NCBI GenBank assembly: GCA_910574475.1
Contig: CAJTAT010000009.1
Coordinates: 62,001 to 126,000 of the forward strand
Length of the DNA stretch: 64,000 nucleotides
Direction of reading: 5' to 3'
DNA from: Clostridia bacterium
Lineage (GTDB): Bacteria; Bacillota; Clostridia; Lachnospirales; Lachnospiraceae
A model generated the notes under the pieces. The model was not told the DNA's origin. It worked only from the letters and a program-made list of their open reading frames with translations, and ran no database searches. Of this stretch, positions 6,963 to 14,960 are shown in pieces (positions within the stretch are counted from its first letter, which is position 1; each line of letters starts with the position of its first letter). The translations under genes and the position numbers were made by a program.

Positions 6963-8432
6963 CTACTCCTTTTCTGTCACGACTGTATCAAAGCGATAAG
7001 CAGAGAGTACTAGTCCTGCCATCAAAGCGCTACCTGTAATGCTGACCAATCCCTCTGATACAAAAGGCAGATTGCCAAACATTCCAAACTGGTATCCAAA
7101 ATTCCCCATCAAATAAAATAGAAACTGAATTCCAAGGGCCAGGCTCCCTGCCAGGGCTGTCAGACTTCCCAGGCGGTTTCGAATTCTGAAGGCTGTCATA
7201 AGCAGAATTCCATAAGCTACTATCAATAAAAGTGTCAGGGATATCCCCGGAATCCATCCATATTTTAAAATCCACCAGGCAATCCGGTAATTATTGAGAA
7301 AATGTTGTGGTAAAATATCAGACAGCTTGGGTTCTTCCAAAAACTGCATCCTGTATGTTATATGATGTTCTAAAGAGCGGCCATTCACATCCCACTCTCC
7401 AGGGCCATCCTCATAATACCACTGAGATGTCCCGTAGCGAATCATCTCTTCCTCACTTAAGTCTACCTCCCCGAACCATTCTGCCCTTCCTAATAGATGA
7501 CGAATCAGAACATTATTGTATCCGTCCATCCACGCGTTATCTGCCTGGGTCTCAGGATGCAAAAAAAGTTCCAGATTGTGGGACAAGCGCTCTCCTTCTC
7601 CAAATGACCAGACACAAAAAACTACCAAGAAACTTGCCGCCGCCACTAAAATTCCCTTTTTCTTTTCTATATTTAGATACTTCTTTTCCACCACATAAAG
7701 CTCCAGGCCAAAACTAGTAAACAGCACTGTCATAAATGGGATGCATGCATAATCCAGCAAAAAAGCATACCTGCTAAACCATATGAAAAGAAATTGCAAT
7801 CCAGTAAGCAAAAGAAGGGCTCCGAGCCCCTTCTGGCGTCTACGATAAAGAAGAATTGCAACGGTGGGGACAGCAAGCTGCAAAATTCCAAAAAAAGTGC
7901 TCGGACTATAGATCACACTCATGTCAAATGGAAGGTGGTTCACTCCCATAGACCGCGCCACCATGCGGCTGACCACAAAAAATGCACTCATAATCAAAAA
8001 TAGCAAGGTCAGCTTTCCCGCATATTTTAACAGACAAGGGTAGCCATACATCATAGTAAGGAAAAGAACGAAAAAGCCCCAGATGAAATAGCCATTGTAA
8101 AAAAGTTCTCCCACAGAAAAACCTCTGACCACTAAATTTCCAAGCATGCCAAGCACTATAAGTATAAGTAGCAAAAGCAGCAGAGGCTTCGCCGTTCGTA
8201 AATGATGGGCTTCATGCATCTCAATCCCAAGGGCTGAGGCGTCTCCCATATCTCTCACTGCCTTCTCATAGGCCTCCTCCTCTTCCACTCCATATTCCAT
8301 ATAGACGTGCGCCTTATCCTCTATGTGAGCCCGCAATTCTTCGTTAATAGCCGCATGCATGGGCTGATATCCTATCTGTTCATCCACTTCTTCCAAAAAG
8401 TGATTTAACACCTTATGTACATCAGAACGCAA
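6963..8432 (-). CDS. permease-prefix/SEDS-like polytopic membrane protein
   Basis: 489 aa. The first ~80 residues form the helical 'permease prefix' module common beside PadR regulators (HKVLNHFLEEVDEQIGYQ and AYEKAVRDMGDASALG). About ten membrane segments follow. The C-terminal part resembles FtsW/RodA (SEDS): LPQHFLNNYRIAWWILKYG aligns with the catalytic loop, and LPFVSEGLVS with the family's LPFxSYGG. At the position of the catalytic Asp (Asp284 in the FtsW of this window) this protein has Asn381, so classic glycan polymerase activity is doubtful. TTG start at 8432 with GGGGGAGGG 8 nt upstream; it overlaps padR by 11 bp, so translation is coupled. Confidence 0.75.
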   Translation of the reverse strand: MRSDVHKVLNHFLEEVDEQIGYQPMHAAINEELRAHIEDKAHVYMEYGVEEEEAYEKAVRDMGDASALGIEMHEAHHLRTAKPLLLLLLILIVLGMLGNLVVRGFSVGELFYNGYFIWGFFVLFLTMMYGYPCLLKYAGKLTLLFLIMSAFFVVSRMVARSMGVNHLPFDMSVIYSPSTFFGILQLAVPTVAILLYRRRQKGLGALLLLTGLQFLFIWFSRYAFLLDYACIPFMTVLFTSFGLELYVVEKKYLNIEKKKGILVAAASFLVVFCVWSFGEGERLSHNLELFLHPETQADNAWMDGYNNVLIRHLLGRAEWFGEVDLSEEEMIRYGTSQWYYEDGPGEWDVNGRSLEHHITYRMQFLEEPKLSDILPQHFLNNYRIAWWILKYGWIPGISLTLLLIVAYGILLMTAFRIRNRLGSLTALAGSLALGIQFLFYLMGNFGYQFGMFGNLPFVSEGLVSITGSALMAGLVLSAYRFDTVVTEKE

Positions 8433-8760
8433 AAGACATCCCTCCCCCTATCACACGGCGCACAGCTTTCTCGTAAGTCTCCCATTCCTTTTGCTTTTCT
8501 TTTAAAAGTTTATTTCCTTTTTTAGTCAAATGATAATACTTACGCATCCGACCAGTCTTGGCGCATTTCTCATAACTCTCCACAGCTCCCTGCTCTTCCA
8601 GGGAATGAAGAATCGGGTAAAGAGTCCCCTCCTTTAAAGCAAATATGTGATTACTTTTTTCTTCTAGCGTTTGGATCATCTGGTAGCCATACATATCCTC
8701 CTCTTCCAGGAGTTTCAAAAGCAGCATAGAAGTGCTAAACGCCATCATCTTTTTATCCAT
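8422..8760 (-). CDS. PadR family transcriptional regulator
   Basis: About 112 aa, a short PadR: winged helix (LLLKLLEEEDMYGYQMIQTLEE, then LKEGTLYPILHSLEEQGAVES and RKYYHLTKKG) plus a short C-terminal dimer helix. PadR proteins bind palindromic operators and often repress themselves and the membrane protein next door, responding to small molecules. Here it overlaps the SEDS-like gene and faces a nested palindrome at 8794-8840. Start is uncertain: ATG 8760, or GTG 8772 where GGAG is almost adjacent. Confidence 0.9.
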   Translation of the reverse strand: MDKKMMAFSTSMLLLKLLEEEDMYGYQMIQTLEEKSNHIFALKEGTLYPILHSLEEQGAVESYEKCAKTGRMRKYYHLTKKGNKLLKEKQKEWETYEKAVRRVIGGGMSFAF

Positions 8761-8793
8761 GGGATTGTTCACTCTCCTTTTTAACGATCTATT

Positions 8794-8840
8794 ATACCTA
8801 GATATTCTATGTATATAATATACATCGAGTATCTAGGTAT
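8794..8840. promoter_or_regulatory. nested palindromic operator of padR
   Basis: ATACCTAGATA (8794-8804) and TATCTAGGTAT (8830-8840) are perfectly complementary; inside them ATGTATAT (8809-8816) and ATATACAT (8818-8825) form a second perfect palindrome. Both share one centre at 8817. The site is 34 bp upstream of the padR start and covers the likely promoter, as expected for autorepression. The rest of the gap 8761-8971 holds only the terminator at 8912-8956. Confidence 0.75.
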
Positions 8841-8911
8841 GTCAAGTATCTTTCTTCTTCTCAATTTCTATGCTATTTCTTACATATTTGTGTTGCACAA
8901 AACTGTCAGCC

Positions 8912-8956
8912 AAAAAGAAAAGGCTCTCAATGGTATGAAAAACCATCAAAAGCCTT
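8912..8956 (-). terminator. terminator of the purA operon
   Basis: On the minus strand AAGGCTTTTGATGGT and ACCATTGAGAGCCTT pair around TTTTCAT, followed by TTCTTTTT. It lies just after the small anchored protein, the last gene of purA-HAD-DUF4430-like. Confidence 0.65.
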
Positions 8957-8971
8957 CCTCTGAGTCCATTT

Positions 8972-9310
8972 TCAATTGCCTTCTATCTGCGAAGCAGCAT
9001 ACACGAATTCAAAGAGATCCCCATCCTCCACAGCCAGTTCCTTAAGTGGCGTCTCTGTTCTCACTCCATTTACATAGACTTCCACTACCGAAGTGAAGTC
9101 TTGTCCATCAGGAACTTCCAAAAGCGCATCTGCCAAATTCTTCTCTGGTGTATTCAGTTCGTAAGCCTTTTCTACCTGGTGATCATAGAGCACTTTTACC
9201 GTAATCACCCGGGTATCTCCAGTTCCCTTTCGTACTAATCCCAGCCCGGCCAAAGCCAGAATTACCAAGACAACTGGCAGAGCACAGATCGCCCATTTTC
9301 TCTTATCCAT
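8972..9310 (-). CDS. small membrane-anchored protein, DUF4430-like
   Basis: 112 aa. A basic start (MDKRKW) and one hydrophobic segment (ICALPVVLVILALAGLGLV) form a signal anchor; the remaining ~80 residues lie outside. That part (ITVKVLYDHQVEKAYELNTPEKNLADALLE, then EVYVNGVRTETPLKELAVEDGDLFEFVY) resembles the beta-grasp DUF4430/transcobalamin C-terminal-like domain often found in anaerobe surface proteins. No catalytic motif is visible. It follows the HAD hydrolase by 17 bp and shares its terminator. The family match is from pattern, so moderate. Confidence 0.6.
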   Translation of the reverse strand: MDKRKWAICALPVVLVILALAGLGLVRKGTGDTRVITVKVLYDHQVEKAYELNTPEKNLADALLEVPDGQDFTSVVEVYVNGVRTETPLKELAVEDGDLFEFVYAASQIEGN

Positions 9311-9327
9311 GTCAACACCTCTTGATT

Positions 9328-9939
9328 TTAAGTACGTACTCCTAAGGCCTTAAGTTCCTCTATGGCCTGCGCCTGAGAAGTGAACAGAATTCCATGAATC
9401 CCTAGCTGTCGGGCCGCTTCAATGTTCTCTTTTGTATCATCCAGGAACACTGCCTCCTCTGGTTGGATCCCATATTTTTCCATCAATCGCTGAAAAGCCT
9501 TCTTATCTGGTTTAATCAGATGTTCCTGAAAAGAAAGAAAATAACCGTCCATATGATCCAAAAAGTCCAACTTATGTCCTCTCTGATCGTAGATGTGCTT
9601 TGGCCAGTTGGAGAGAGCATATACCCGATAGCCTTTTGCTTTCAGCTCCTGTACCCAGGAAACGGCATAGTCTAAAACCCAGGTACATTCTCCCAGATTT
9701 TCATAGACTGCCCGTATTTCTCTCTCATACTTGGGAGCCGCCGCTACAAAATCCTGAATCTCCTCTTCTTCGCTCAGAAGGCCCTTATCGTGTTCCACCC
9801 AGACAGGATTCTTAAAGATAGCCCTTTCCACTGCTTCAAATGCTTCCTCATCGGAAACAATACTGTGCAGGTACGCATCCCACCCATAACCGTTTAATAC
9901 ATTTCCTATGTCAAAAATTATTGTCGTTATCTTCTGCAT
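9328..9939 (-). CDS. HAD family sugar-phosphatase-like hydrolase
   Basis: 203 aa. HAD motif I is FDIGNVL (nucleophile Asp10), the variant typical of the YihX alpha-glucose-1-phosphatase group, motif II is ALSNW, motif III is the Lys of LIKPDKKAF, and motif IV is FLDDTKENIEAA. The cap inserted after motif I is of the small C1 type. YihX-like enzymes dephosphorylate sugar phosphates and other small metabolites; a substrate cannot be named. Its ATG overlaps the end of purA by 13 bp, so expression is coupled to purine synthesis. Confidence 0.82.
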   Translation of the reverse strand: MQKITTIIFDIGNVLNGYGWDAYLHSIVSDEEAFEAVERAIFKNPVWVEHDKGLLSEEEEIQDFVAAAPKYEREIRAVYENLGECTWVLDYAVSWVQELKAKGYRVYALSNWPKHIYDQRGHKLDFLDHMDGYFLSFQEHLIKPDKKAFQRLMEKYGIQPEEAVFLDDTKENIEAARQLGIHGILFTSQAQAIEELKALGVRT

Positions 9940-11219
9940 GATTTTCTGTAAATAATATCCTCACGCCCCGGACCATTAGATACCATGGTGATAGGGCAGT
10001 CAATCTGCTGCTCTACAAATTCTATATATTTCCTGCAATTCTCCGGCAAATCCTCATAGTTTCGGATTCCCTTAATTTCACATTTCCAGCCTGGAAGATT
10101 CGTCAGAACTGGCTTCGCTTTCTCAAGCAAATGGGTAGTCGGGAAATCCGTCGTTACCTTTCCGTCAATCTCATAGCCTACACAGACAGGAATCTCATCC
10201 AAATATCCCAGCACGTCCAGCACAGTAAATGCCACATCTGTGGCTCCCTGGATACGACAGCCATATTTTGAAGCAACACAGTCAAACCATCCCATCCTTC
10301 TGGGACGTCCTGTAGTAGCACCAAATTCGCCGCCGTCACCCCCACGCTTGCGCAGCTCATCTGCCTCATCCCCGAAAATCTCACTGACAAAGGCGCCTGC
10401 CCCTACAGCACTGGAATAAGCCTTGCATACGGTAATGATTTGCTTAATCTCATAGGGTGGAATCCCCGCACCGATGGCGCCATAAGCCGCCAGAGTAGAA
10501 GAGGAAGTCACCATAGGATAAATGCCATGATCCGGATCCTTCATAGAACCAAGCTGTCCCTCCAGCAAGATATTCTTGCCAGCCTTCACAGCCTCCCAGA
10601 GATATTTGGACACATCGCATACGTAAGGCTCTACCATCCTTTTATATTCCATTAATTCCTGATAAAGCTTCTCCTGATCAAGTTCCGGCTTCTGATAGAG
10701 ATTTTTAAGAATCGTATTTTTCTGAATACATACATTGGCAATCTTCTCTCTCAGGTAGCTCTCCTCAGCAAAGAGCTCACTAACCTGAAAACCAATCTTC
10801 GCATATTTGTCTGAGTAGAAAGGAGCAATTCCAGACTTGGTGGAACCAAAGGACTTTCCTCCCAGCCGCTCTTCCTCACACTGGTCAAACAAAATATGAT
10901 AAGACATGACAACCTGAGCACGATCCGATACGAGAATCTTTGGAGCAGGCACGCCCCGATCAATAATTCCCTGAATTTCATTAAAAAGTACAGGAATATT
11001 CAAAGCCACACCATTTCCAATAATACTGGTGGTGTGATTGTAGAATACACCTGAGGGAAGACTGTGCAATGCAAACTTCCCATAATTATTTACAATCGTA
11101 TGTCCTGCATTTGCCCCGCCCTGAAAACGAACAATAATATCTGACTCCTGTGCAAGCGTATCGGTAATCTTTCCCTTACCTTCATCTCCCCAGTTCGCTC
11201 CAACGATCGCTTTTACCAT
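9927..11219 (-). CDS. purA: adenylosuccinate synthase
   Basis: 430 aa, full length. PurA joins IMP and aspartate using GTP to make adenylosuccinate, the first step from IMP to AMP. Visible: the N-terminal phosphate loop GANWGDEGKGK, the ligand-binding RFQGGANAGHTI segment with the catalytic His, GSTKSGIAP, GATTGRPRRMGWFD, and the C-terminal VSNGPGRED that binds guanine. Start at 11219 (GGAGG 10 nt upstream). It has its own promoter at 11277-11305 and heads a small operon with the HAD hydrolase and the anchored protein. Confidence 0.97.
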   Translation of the reverse strand: MVKAIVGANWGDEGKGKITDTLAQESDIIVRFQGGANAGHTIVNNYGKFALHSLPSGVFYNHTTSIIGNGVALNIPVLFNEIQGIIDRGVPAPKILVSDRAQVVMSYHILFDQCEEERLGGKSFGSTKSGIAPFYSDKYAKIGFQVSELFAEESYLREKIANVCIQKNTILKNLYQKPELDQEKLYQELMEYKRMVEPYVCDVSKYLWEAVKAGKNILLEGQLGSMKDPDHGIYPMVTSSSTLAAYGAIGAGIPPYEIKQIITVCKAYSSAVGAGAFVSEIFGDEADELRKRGGDGGEFGATTGRPRRMGWFDCVASKYGCRIQGATDVAFTVLDVLGYLDEIPVCVGYEIDGKVTTDFPTTHLLEKAKPVLTNLPGWKCEIKGIRNYEDLPENCRKYIEFVEQQIDCPITMVSNGPGREDIIYRKSCRR

Positions 11220-11276
11220 AATTTGTATTCCTCCATTCAGGCTTTTGCATGTACTGATCAATTTGTGACCAGTAAC

Positions 11277-11305
11277 AGTATACATACTTTTATTCAAAAT
11301 GTAAA
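11277..11305 (-). promoter_or_regulatory. purA promoter
   Basis: TTTACA (11305-11300), 17-bp spacer, TATACT (11282-11277) on the minus strand, immediately after the livF stop. The leader then contains GTTACTGGTCAC/GATCAGTAC, which can form a short hairpin before the purA ribosome binding site. Confidence 0.7.
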
Positions 11306-11306
11306 T

Positions 11307-12026
11307 CTATTTTTCTTTTGCCTTTCCTAAATAAGCCGCTTTCACTTCCTCATTTTCAAGAAGCTCCATGCCAGTTCCCGTCATGGTTATCCGTCCGGTC
11401 TCCATGACATAGCCCAAATTGGCAGCCTTCAATGCCATATTTGCATTTTGCTCTACCAAAAGAATGGTCACACCCTGCTTGTTGATCTCCCGAATAATAT
11501 CAAACACGCCCTGAACAATAATGGGCGCCAATCCCAAGGACGGTTCGTCCATCATAATCAACTCAGGTTTCGACATAAGCGCCCGGCCGATAGCTAACAT
11601 CTGCTGCTCGCCGCCCGAAAGGGTACCTGCAAGCTGCCAGGAACGCTCCTTCAGGCGTGGGAACAGATCGTGTACCCACTTCAAATCCTCCTCCAGATCA
11701 TCCTTTCTCATATAAGCGCCAATCTTTAAGTTTTCCAGAACGGTCATATCAGGAAATACCCGGCGTCCCTCTGGAACCAGAGTAATTCCCCTGGATACAA
11801 TCTGATCTGTGGGAAGTCCGGCCAGTTCCCCTTCTTTGAACTGAATATTTCCACTCTCCGGCTTTACTAGACCGACAATGGAACGCAAAGTAGAACTTTT
11901 TCCCGCACCGTTGGCGCCAATTAAAGTTACTACCTCTCCTTTTGGAACCACAAAACTAATATCCTTAACTGCTTTGATTCCCCCATAGGATACATTCAGA
12001 TTCTTTACTTCCAAAATATTACTCAT
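11307..12026 (-). CDS. livF: branched-chain amino acid ABC transporter ATP-binding protein LivF
   Basis: 239 aa. Second ATPase of the Liv importer. Walker A is GANGAGKSS, signature LSGGEQQ, Walker B LIMMDEPSLGLAP, switch His absent in favour of the usual LivF form VEQN. It pairs with LivG on the inner face of the membrane to power uptake of leucine, isoleucine and valine. The ATG at 12026 follows GGAGG by 8 nt and overlaps the livG stop by 8 bp. Last gene of livJHMGF. Confidence 0.95.
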   Translation of the reverse strand: MSNILEVKNLNVSYGGIKAVKDISFVVPKGEVVTLIGANGAGKSSTLRSIVGLVKPESGNIQFKEGELAGLPTDQIVSRGITLVPEGRRVFPDMTVLENLKIGAYMRKDDLEEDLKWVHDLFPRLKERSWQLAGTLSGGEQQMLAIGRALMSKPELIMMDEPSLGLAPIIVQGVFDIIREINKQGVTILLVEQNANMALKAANLGYVMETGRITMTGTGMELLENEEVKAAYLGKAKEK

Positions 12027-12870
12027 CCTGTACACCTCCCAGATAAGCCTCAATGACCCGCTGATTATTGCGGATTTCCTCTGGCACGCCCTCAGCTATG
12101 GTTTTGCCAAAGTCTAACACATGGATTCTGTCAGATATTTCCATAACCAAATCCATATGGTGCTCAATCATAAAGATGGTCAGGCCAAATTCATCCCGTA
12201 TCCGCCCGATAAACTGTGTCAATTCCAATGTCTCCTGGGGGTTCATCCCGGCAGCCGGCTCATCCAGAAGCAAAAGTTCTGGTTTTGTAGCAAGAGCCCG
12301 GGCAATCTCCAGATGACGCTGCTTGCCATAGGGGAGGGAGGTAGCCAGTTCATTGCGCACATCCTCCAGATCCATTATCTTCAAGAGTTCCTCAGACTCT
12401 GCACGCATCTGGGCTTCCTCTTTGGCGTTCAGTCGAAAAGTAGCTGTGAAAATATTGCTGGTCCGCCGCATATGTTTGGCAATAAGAATATTTTCAAAAA
12501 CAGTTTGGCTCTTAAACAGACGAATATTCTGAAAAGTTCTGGCAATCCCCAGCTTTGTGATCTTATCTGGTGTGGGCGCCAGTACTTGCTGCCCCTCATA
12601 CATGACGGGATTCTCTCCCTGATAGAGCTTCTTCATCTTTCCCTGAGGATGGTTTTGAATAATTTTCTCCCCTTTAAAGTAGACAGCTCCATTGCTGGGG
12701 GCATAGACGCCAGTGATGACATTGAAAGCTGTAGTCTTTCCGGCGCCATTGGGGCCGATCAAAGACATAATCTCTCCTTTGTCAACCTCCAGACTCACAT
12801 TATCTACTGCAACTACACCGCCAAACTGCATGGTTATATTTTCAACCTTTAATACATTTTCTTTACTCAT
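12019..12870 (-). CDS. livG: branched-chain amino acid ABC transporter ATP-binding protein LivG
   Basis: 283 aa. Walker A GPNGAGKTT, signature region LPYGKQRHLEIARALA (Liv-type, Gly conserved), Walker B LLLLDEPAAGMNP, switch IEHHMD. LivG-specific insertion with KITKLGIARTFQNIRLF. The region near residues 80-110 (GKMKKLYQGENP) is longer than in E. coli LivG, a feature often seen in clostridia. ATG at 12870 after AGGGAGG; overlaps livM by 8 bp and livF by 8 bp. Confidence 0.95.
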   Translation of the reverse strand: MSKENVLKVENITMQFGGVVAVDNVSLEVDKGEIMSLIGPNGAGKTTAFNVITGVYAPSNGAVYFKGEKIIQNHPQGKMKKLYQGENPVMYEGQQVLAPTPDKITKLGIARTFQNIRLFKSQTVFENILIAKHMRRTSNIFTATFRLNAKEEAQMRAESEELLKIMDLEDVRNELATSLPYGKQRHLEIARALATKPELLLLDEPAAGMNPQETLELTQFIGRIRDEFGLTIFMIEHHMDLVMEISDRIHVLDFGKTIAEGVPEEIRNNQRVIEAYLGGVQDE

Positions 12871-13951
12871 GGGAGCCACCTCCCTCTTCTACCTTCTTTT
12901 TTCCAAACTTCTTTTTAAAGAAACCAGAAAAAGCTTCTATTGAAAATTCTTTTGTTCCCATAATTCCCTGCCGGTAAAACAGTACCATGGCCATAATCAC
13001 AACGGCAAATACTACCTTTCGAAAGCCGGGACGCAAAAAGGGTACATGGAACCCGCCTATGTAGAGATTTTCATTGTCCAGGAACCGCAGCCACCACTCG
13101 GAGCACGCGATGAACAGGAAGGAACTGATACAGCTTCCTGTCACAGATCCGATGCCTCCGATGACTACAATCAGCAAGATCTCATAAGTCATAGCTGATT
13201 TAAACATGGACGCCTGAATGGTGGTCTGGTACATGGCCAAAAGTCCACCGGACACTCCTGCAAAAAAGGAACTGATGACAAAAGCCAGTCGCTTGTGGTG
13301 GGCCAGGTTGATTCCCATAGCCTCTGCAGCAATCTCATCGTCCCGAATAGCCTTGAACGCCCGTCCGTAAGTAGAATTGATGAGCATCACAATCAAAGCA
13401 ATGCAGATTCCTGATACGATAAAGGGATACAGTACCGACTTAAAAGACGGAAAATTTCGCAACAAGTTTGAACCATTCGTAATGGGCCCCAACTTATCCC
13501 ATTGGAATACCGCACGGATAATCTCCGCAAAGCCTAAAGTAGCAATAGCCAGATAATCGCTCTTCAAACGCAGTACCGGAAGACCGATGAGATAGGCGAA
13601 GATAGCGGCCACAATACCGCCTGCAATCAGAGCAACAGGAACCGGAAGGGCAAACTGAACGATCCCTCCATCAAAGTATTGGTAGACGCTCGCTCTGGAT
13701 TCTGTAGGAATGGTGAGGATAGCATAGGTATACGCCCCCAGGAGCATAAAGCCCGCCTGCCCCAAGGAAAATAATCCCGTAAATCCATTCAGCAAATTCA
13801 TGGACACAGCCACCAGCGCATAGATGGCACCTTTTTTTAATACTGTAAAAAGCATGGAGCCAGAGGGCATTACTTGCTCCAGGATAAAGAGCAGTCCCAA
13901 CAGGGCAGCAATAAGACCAACGTTCCATGCAGCTTTTGTTTTTGTACTCAT
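12863..13951 (-). CDS. livM: branched-chain amino acid ABC transporter permease LivM
   Basis: 362 aa, about ten membrane helices. The family signature GLPVLRLKSDYLAIATLGFAEIIR is present, as is the C-terminal GGIGSVTGS. LivM forms the membrane channel with LivH. Start at 13951 has AAGGAGG upstream. It lies 14 bp after livH and overlaps livG. Confidence 0.94.
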   Translation of the reverse strand: MSTKTKAAWNVGLIAALLGLLFILEQVMPSGSMLFTVLKKGAIYALVAVSMNLLNGFTGLFSLGQAGFMLLGAYTYAILTIPTESRASVYQYFDGGIVQFALPVPVALIAGGIVAAIFAYLIGLPVLRLKSDYLAIATLGFAEIIRAVFQWDKLGPITNGSNLLRNFPSFKSVLYPFIVSGICIALIVMLINSTYGRAFKAIRDDEIAAEAMGINLAHHKRLAFVISSFFAGVSGGLLAMYQTTIQASMFKSAMTYEILLIVVIGGIGSVTGSCISSFLFIACSEWWLRFLDNENLYIGGFHVPFLRPGFRKVVFAVVIMAMVLFYRQGIMGTKEFSIEAFSGFFKKKFGKKKVEEGGGSHE

Positions 13952-13964
13952 TTCGAACGCCTCC

Positions 13965-14849
13965 TTATACTTTATCCGTAGATTTTTCGCCGAAAAGCCC
14001 TGTAGGCTTGGCGATTAAAATGACAATCAAAAGGGCAAAGGTAAATGCATCAGAAAAGGTGGTCCACCCCAGTCCTTTGATGATATTTTCACAGATACCA
14101 ATAATAAATGCACCAATCACAGCTCCCGGAATGGATCCGATTCCTCCAAATACGGCTGCCACGAACGCTTTCAGTCCTGGCATTGCTCCCACTGTAGGAG
14201 TGACGCCTGTGTAGTTCGTAAAGAACAAAAGGCTTCCAATAGCTGCAAGAAACGTTCCGATAATGAAGGTCATGCTGACCACATTATTAATTTTAATTCC
14301 CATAAGCTGAGAAGTCTCAAAATCACGGGATGCAGCGCGCATAGCCATACCGATCTTCGTATGCTTGATCAACATTACCAGCCCTACCACCAGAACGATG
14401 GTCAGGATTGGTGTAATGAGCGTAACGCGCTTTGTGGTAGCTCCCATCACTGTCACTGTATCGCTGATCCAGGGGATTGCAGGATACTGCTGGGAGAGTC
14501 CGCCTGTCACGTACAGAGCCAGGTTCTGCAGAAGATATGAGACACCAATAGCAGAAATCATTATCGACATACGGGGAGCGCTCCGCAGAGGTTTATAAGC
14601 CACCCGCTCCACCATAAATCCCAAGAACACTGTCACTATAATCATCAGTGGAATAGCTATGTAAATGGGCATCACAGTGGCTGCATACACCACCACAAGA
14701 CCAGCCACCATAAAAATATCCCCATGGGCAAAGTTAATCAGACGCAGAATACCATAGACCATTGTATAGCCAATTGCAATCAGAGCGTACTGACCGCCTA
14801 CTGATATCCCTGCCATCAGATATGGCAGATTTTTTGTAATCCAATCCAT
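13965..14849 (-). CDS. livH: branched-chain amino acid ABC transporter permease LivH
   Basis: 294 aa, about eight membrane helices. Starts with LPYLMAGISVGGQYALIAIGYTMVYG, the standard LivH N-terminus, and has FGGIGSIPGAVIGAF near the end. Start at 14849 (AGGAGG 6 nt upstream); an in-frame extension to 14942 would run through a strong hairpin and is unlikely. GCGGAACTT lies just before the ribosome binding site, a motif shared with other genes in the window. Confidence 0.94.
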   Translation of the reverse strand: MDWITKNLPYLMAGISVGGQYALIAIGYTMVYGILRLINFAHGDIFMVAGLVVVYAATVMPIYIAIPLMIIVTVFLGFMVERVAYKPLRSAPRMSIMISAIGVSYLLQNLALYVTGGLSQQYPAIPWISDTVTVMGATTKRVTLITPILTIVLVVGLVMLIKHTKIGMAMRAASRDFETSQLMGIKINNVVSMTFIIGTFLAAIGSLLFFTNYTGVTPTVGAMPGLKAFVAAVFGGIGSIPGAVIGAFIIGICENIIKGLGWTTFSDAFTFALLIVILIAKPTGLFGEKSTDKV

Positions 14850-14905
14850 AAACAACCTCCTATTGTAAGTTCCGCATCTCCCCTGCCAGTACAGGGAACA
14901 AGGGT

Positions 14906-14935
14906 ATGGCGGGAGTACAAAATACCTCCCGCCAT
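14906..14935 (-). terminator. intercistronic hairpin between livJ and livH
   Basis: Perfect 10-bp arms ATGGCGGGAG/CTCCCGCCAT around about 10 nt, without a T-run. Such hairpins after binding-protein genes usually protect the upstream mRNA and give more binding protein than permease. It lies 26 bp after the livJ stop, within the operon, so full termination is not expected. Confidence 0.6.
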
Positions 14936-14960
14936 CACTCATTTCATGCTAAAACTGTTT

